Source: an uncultured Turicimonas sp.
GTDB lineage: Bacteria > Pseudomonadota > Gammaproteobacteria > Burkholderiales > Burkholderiaceae_F
Assembly: GCA_947854175.1 (NCBI GenBank)
Contig: CANTYJ010000063.1
Location: 1-32,645 of the forward strand
Length of the DNA: 32,645 nucleotides
Direction: 5' to 3'
A program made the translations under genes and the position numbers. The notes beneath the pieces were generated by a model that did no database searches, was not told the DNA's origin, and was given only the letters and a program-made list of their open reading frames with translations. Every line of letters begins with the position of its first letter. The stretch's first letter is position 1. Positions 32,639 to 32,645 of the stretch are shown piece by piece.

Positions 32639-32645
32639 CTTCTAT

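Overview
The window looks like a chromosomal segment of a betaproteobacterium. Evidence is the block rpsF-priB-rpsR-rplI with dnaB close by, the run hda-HAD phosphatase-pcnB-folK-panB-panC beside purM, and a priB that follows rpsF. The moderate G+C and many Leu/Phe/Lys-rich proteins suggest a gut Burkholderiales lineage of the Sutterella/Parasutterella type; that last step is inference. Most genes are housekeeping.

Layout. 1-54 (minus) looks like the 5' end of a group II intron sitting directly behind the phoH terminator. 114-3693 (minus) is dnaB, a DUF456 membrane protein and a PIN-PhoH ATPase, probably one operon. 3837-6403 (minus) is a potassium uptake pair (RCK subunit plus TrkH/KtrB-like channel) lying between dnaB and rplI. 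6404-6840 is a gene-poor gap with a possible tiny plus-strand unit. 6841-8325 (minus) is rplI, rpsR, priB and rpsF, preceded by a structured leader. 8451-11618 (minus) is rlmB and rnr. A plus-strand tRNA-Leu(CAG) with its own promoter and terminator follows at 11757-11843. 11979-12609 (minus) is a HicA/HicB toxin-antitoxin pair with a palindromic operator. 12652-13268 is an AT-rich non-coding stretch holding the promoter and leader of an exported NlpC/P60 peptidase (plus). 14694-20902 (minus) holds ppk1, a FUSC-like membrane protein, an MFS transporter, and moaD-moeB. 21071-23403 (plus) is a polar amino acid ABC importer with a terminator inside the operon. 23452-28644 (minus) is hda-HAD-pcnB-folK-panB-panC. 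28853-32570 (plus) is a DsbC catalytic-domain protein, a 77-residue unknown, purM and an AGCS sodium:alanine symporter. The window ends in a long hairpin whose first bases resemble a transposon end.

How the genes work together. The minus-strand clusters cover DNA replication (DnaB, PriB, Hda), ribosome assembly and RNA turnover (S6, S18, L9, RlmB, RNase R, poly(A) polymerase, PhoH), and cofactor synthesis (pantothenate, folate, molybdopterin sulfur carrier). Transport is represented by potassium, amino acid, alanine, MFS and FUSC systems. No phage, CRISPR array or clear defence island is present apart from HicAB. The least explained parts are the possible intron boundary, the truncated DsbC, the 77-residue protein with a near-perfect ribosome binding site, the in-frame amber codon before the NlpC/P60 start, and several perfect palindromes in promoter regions.
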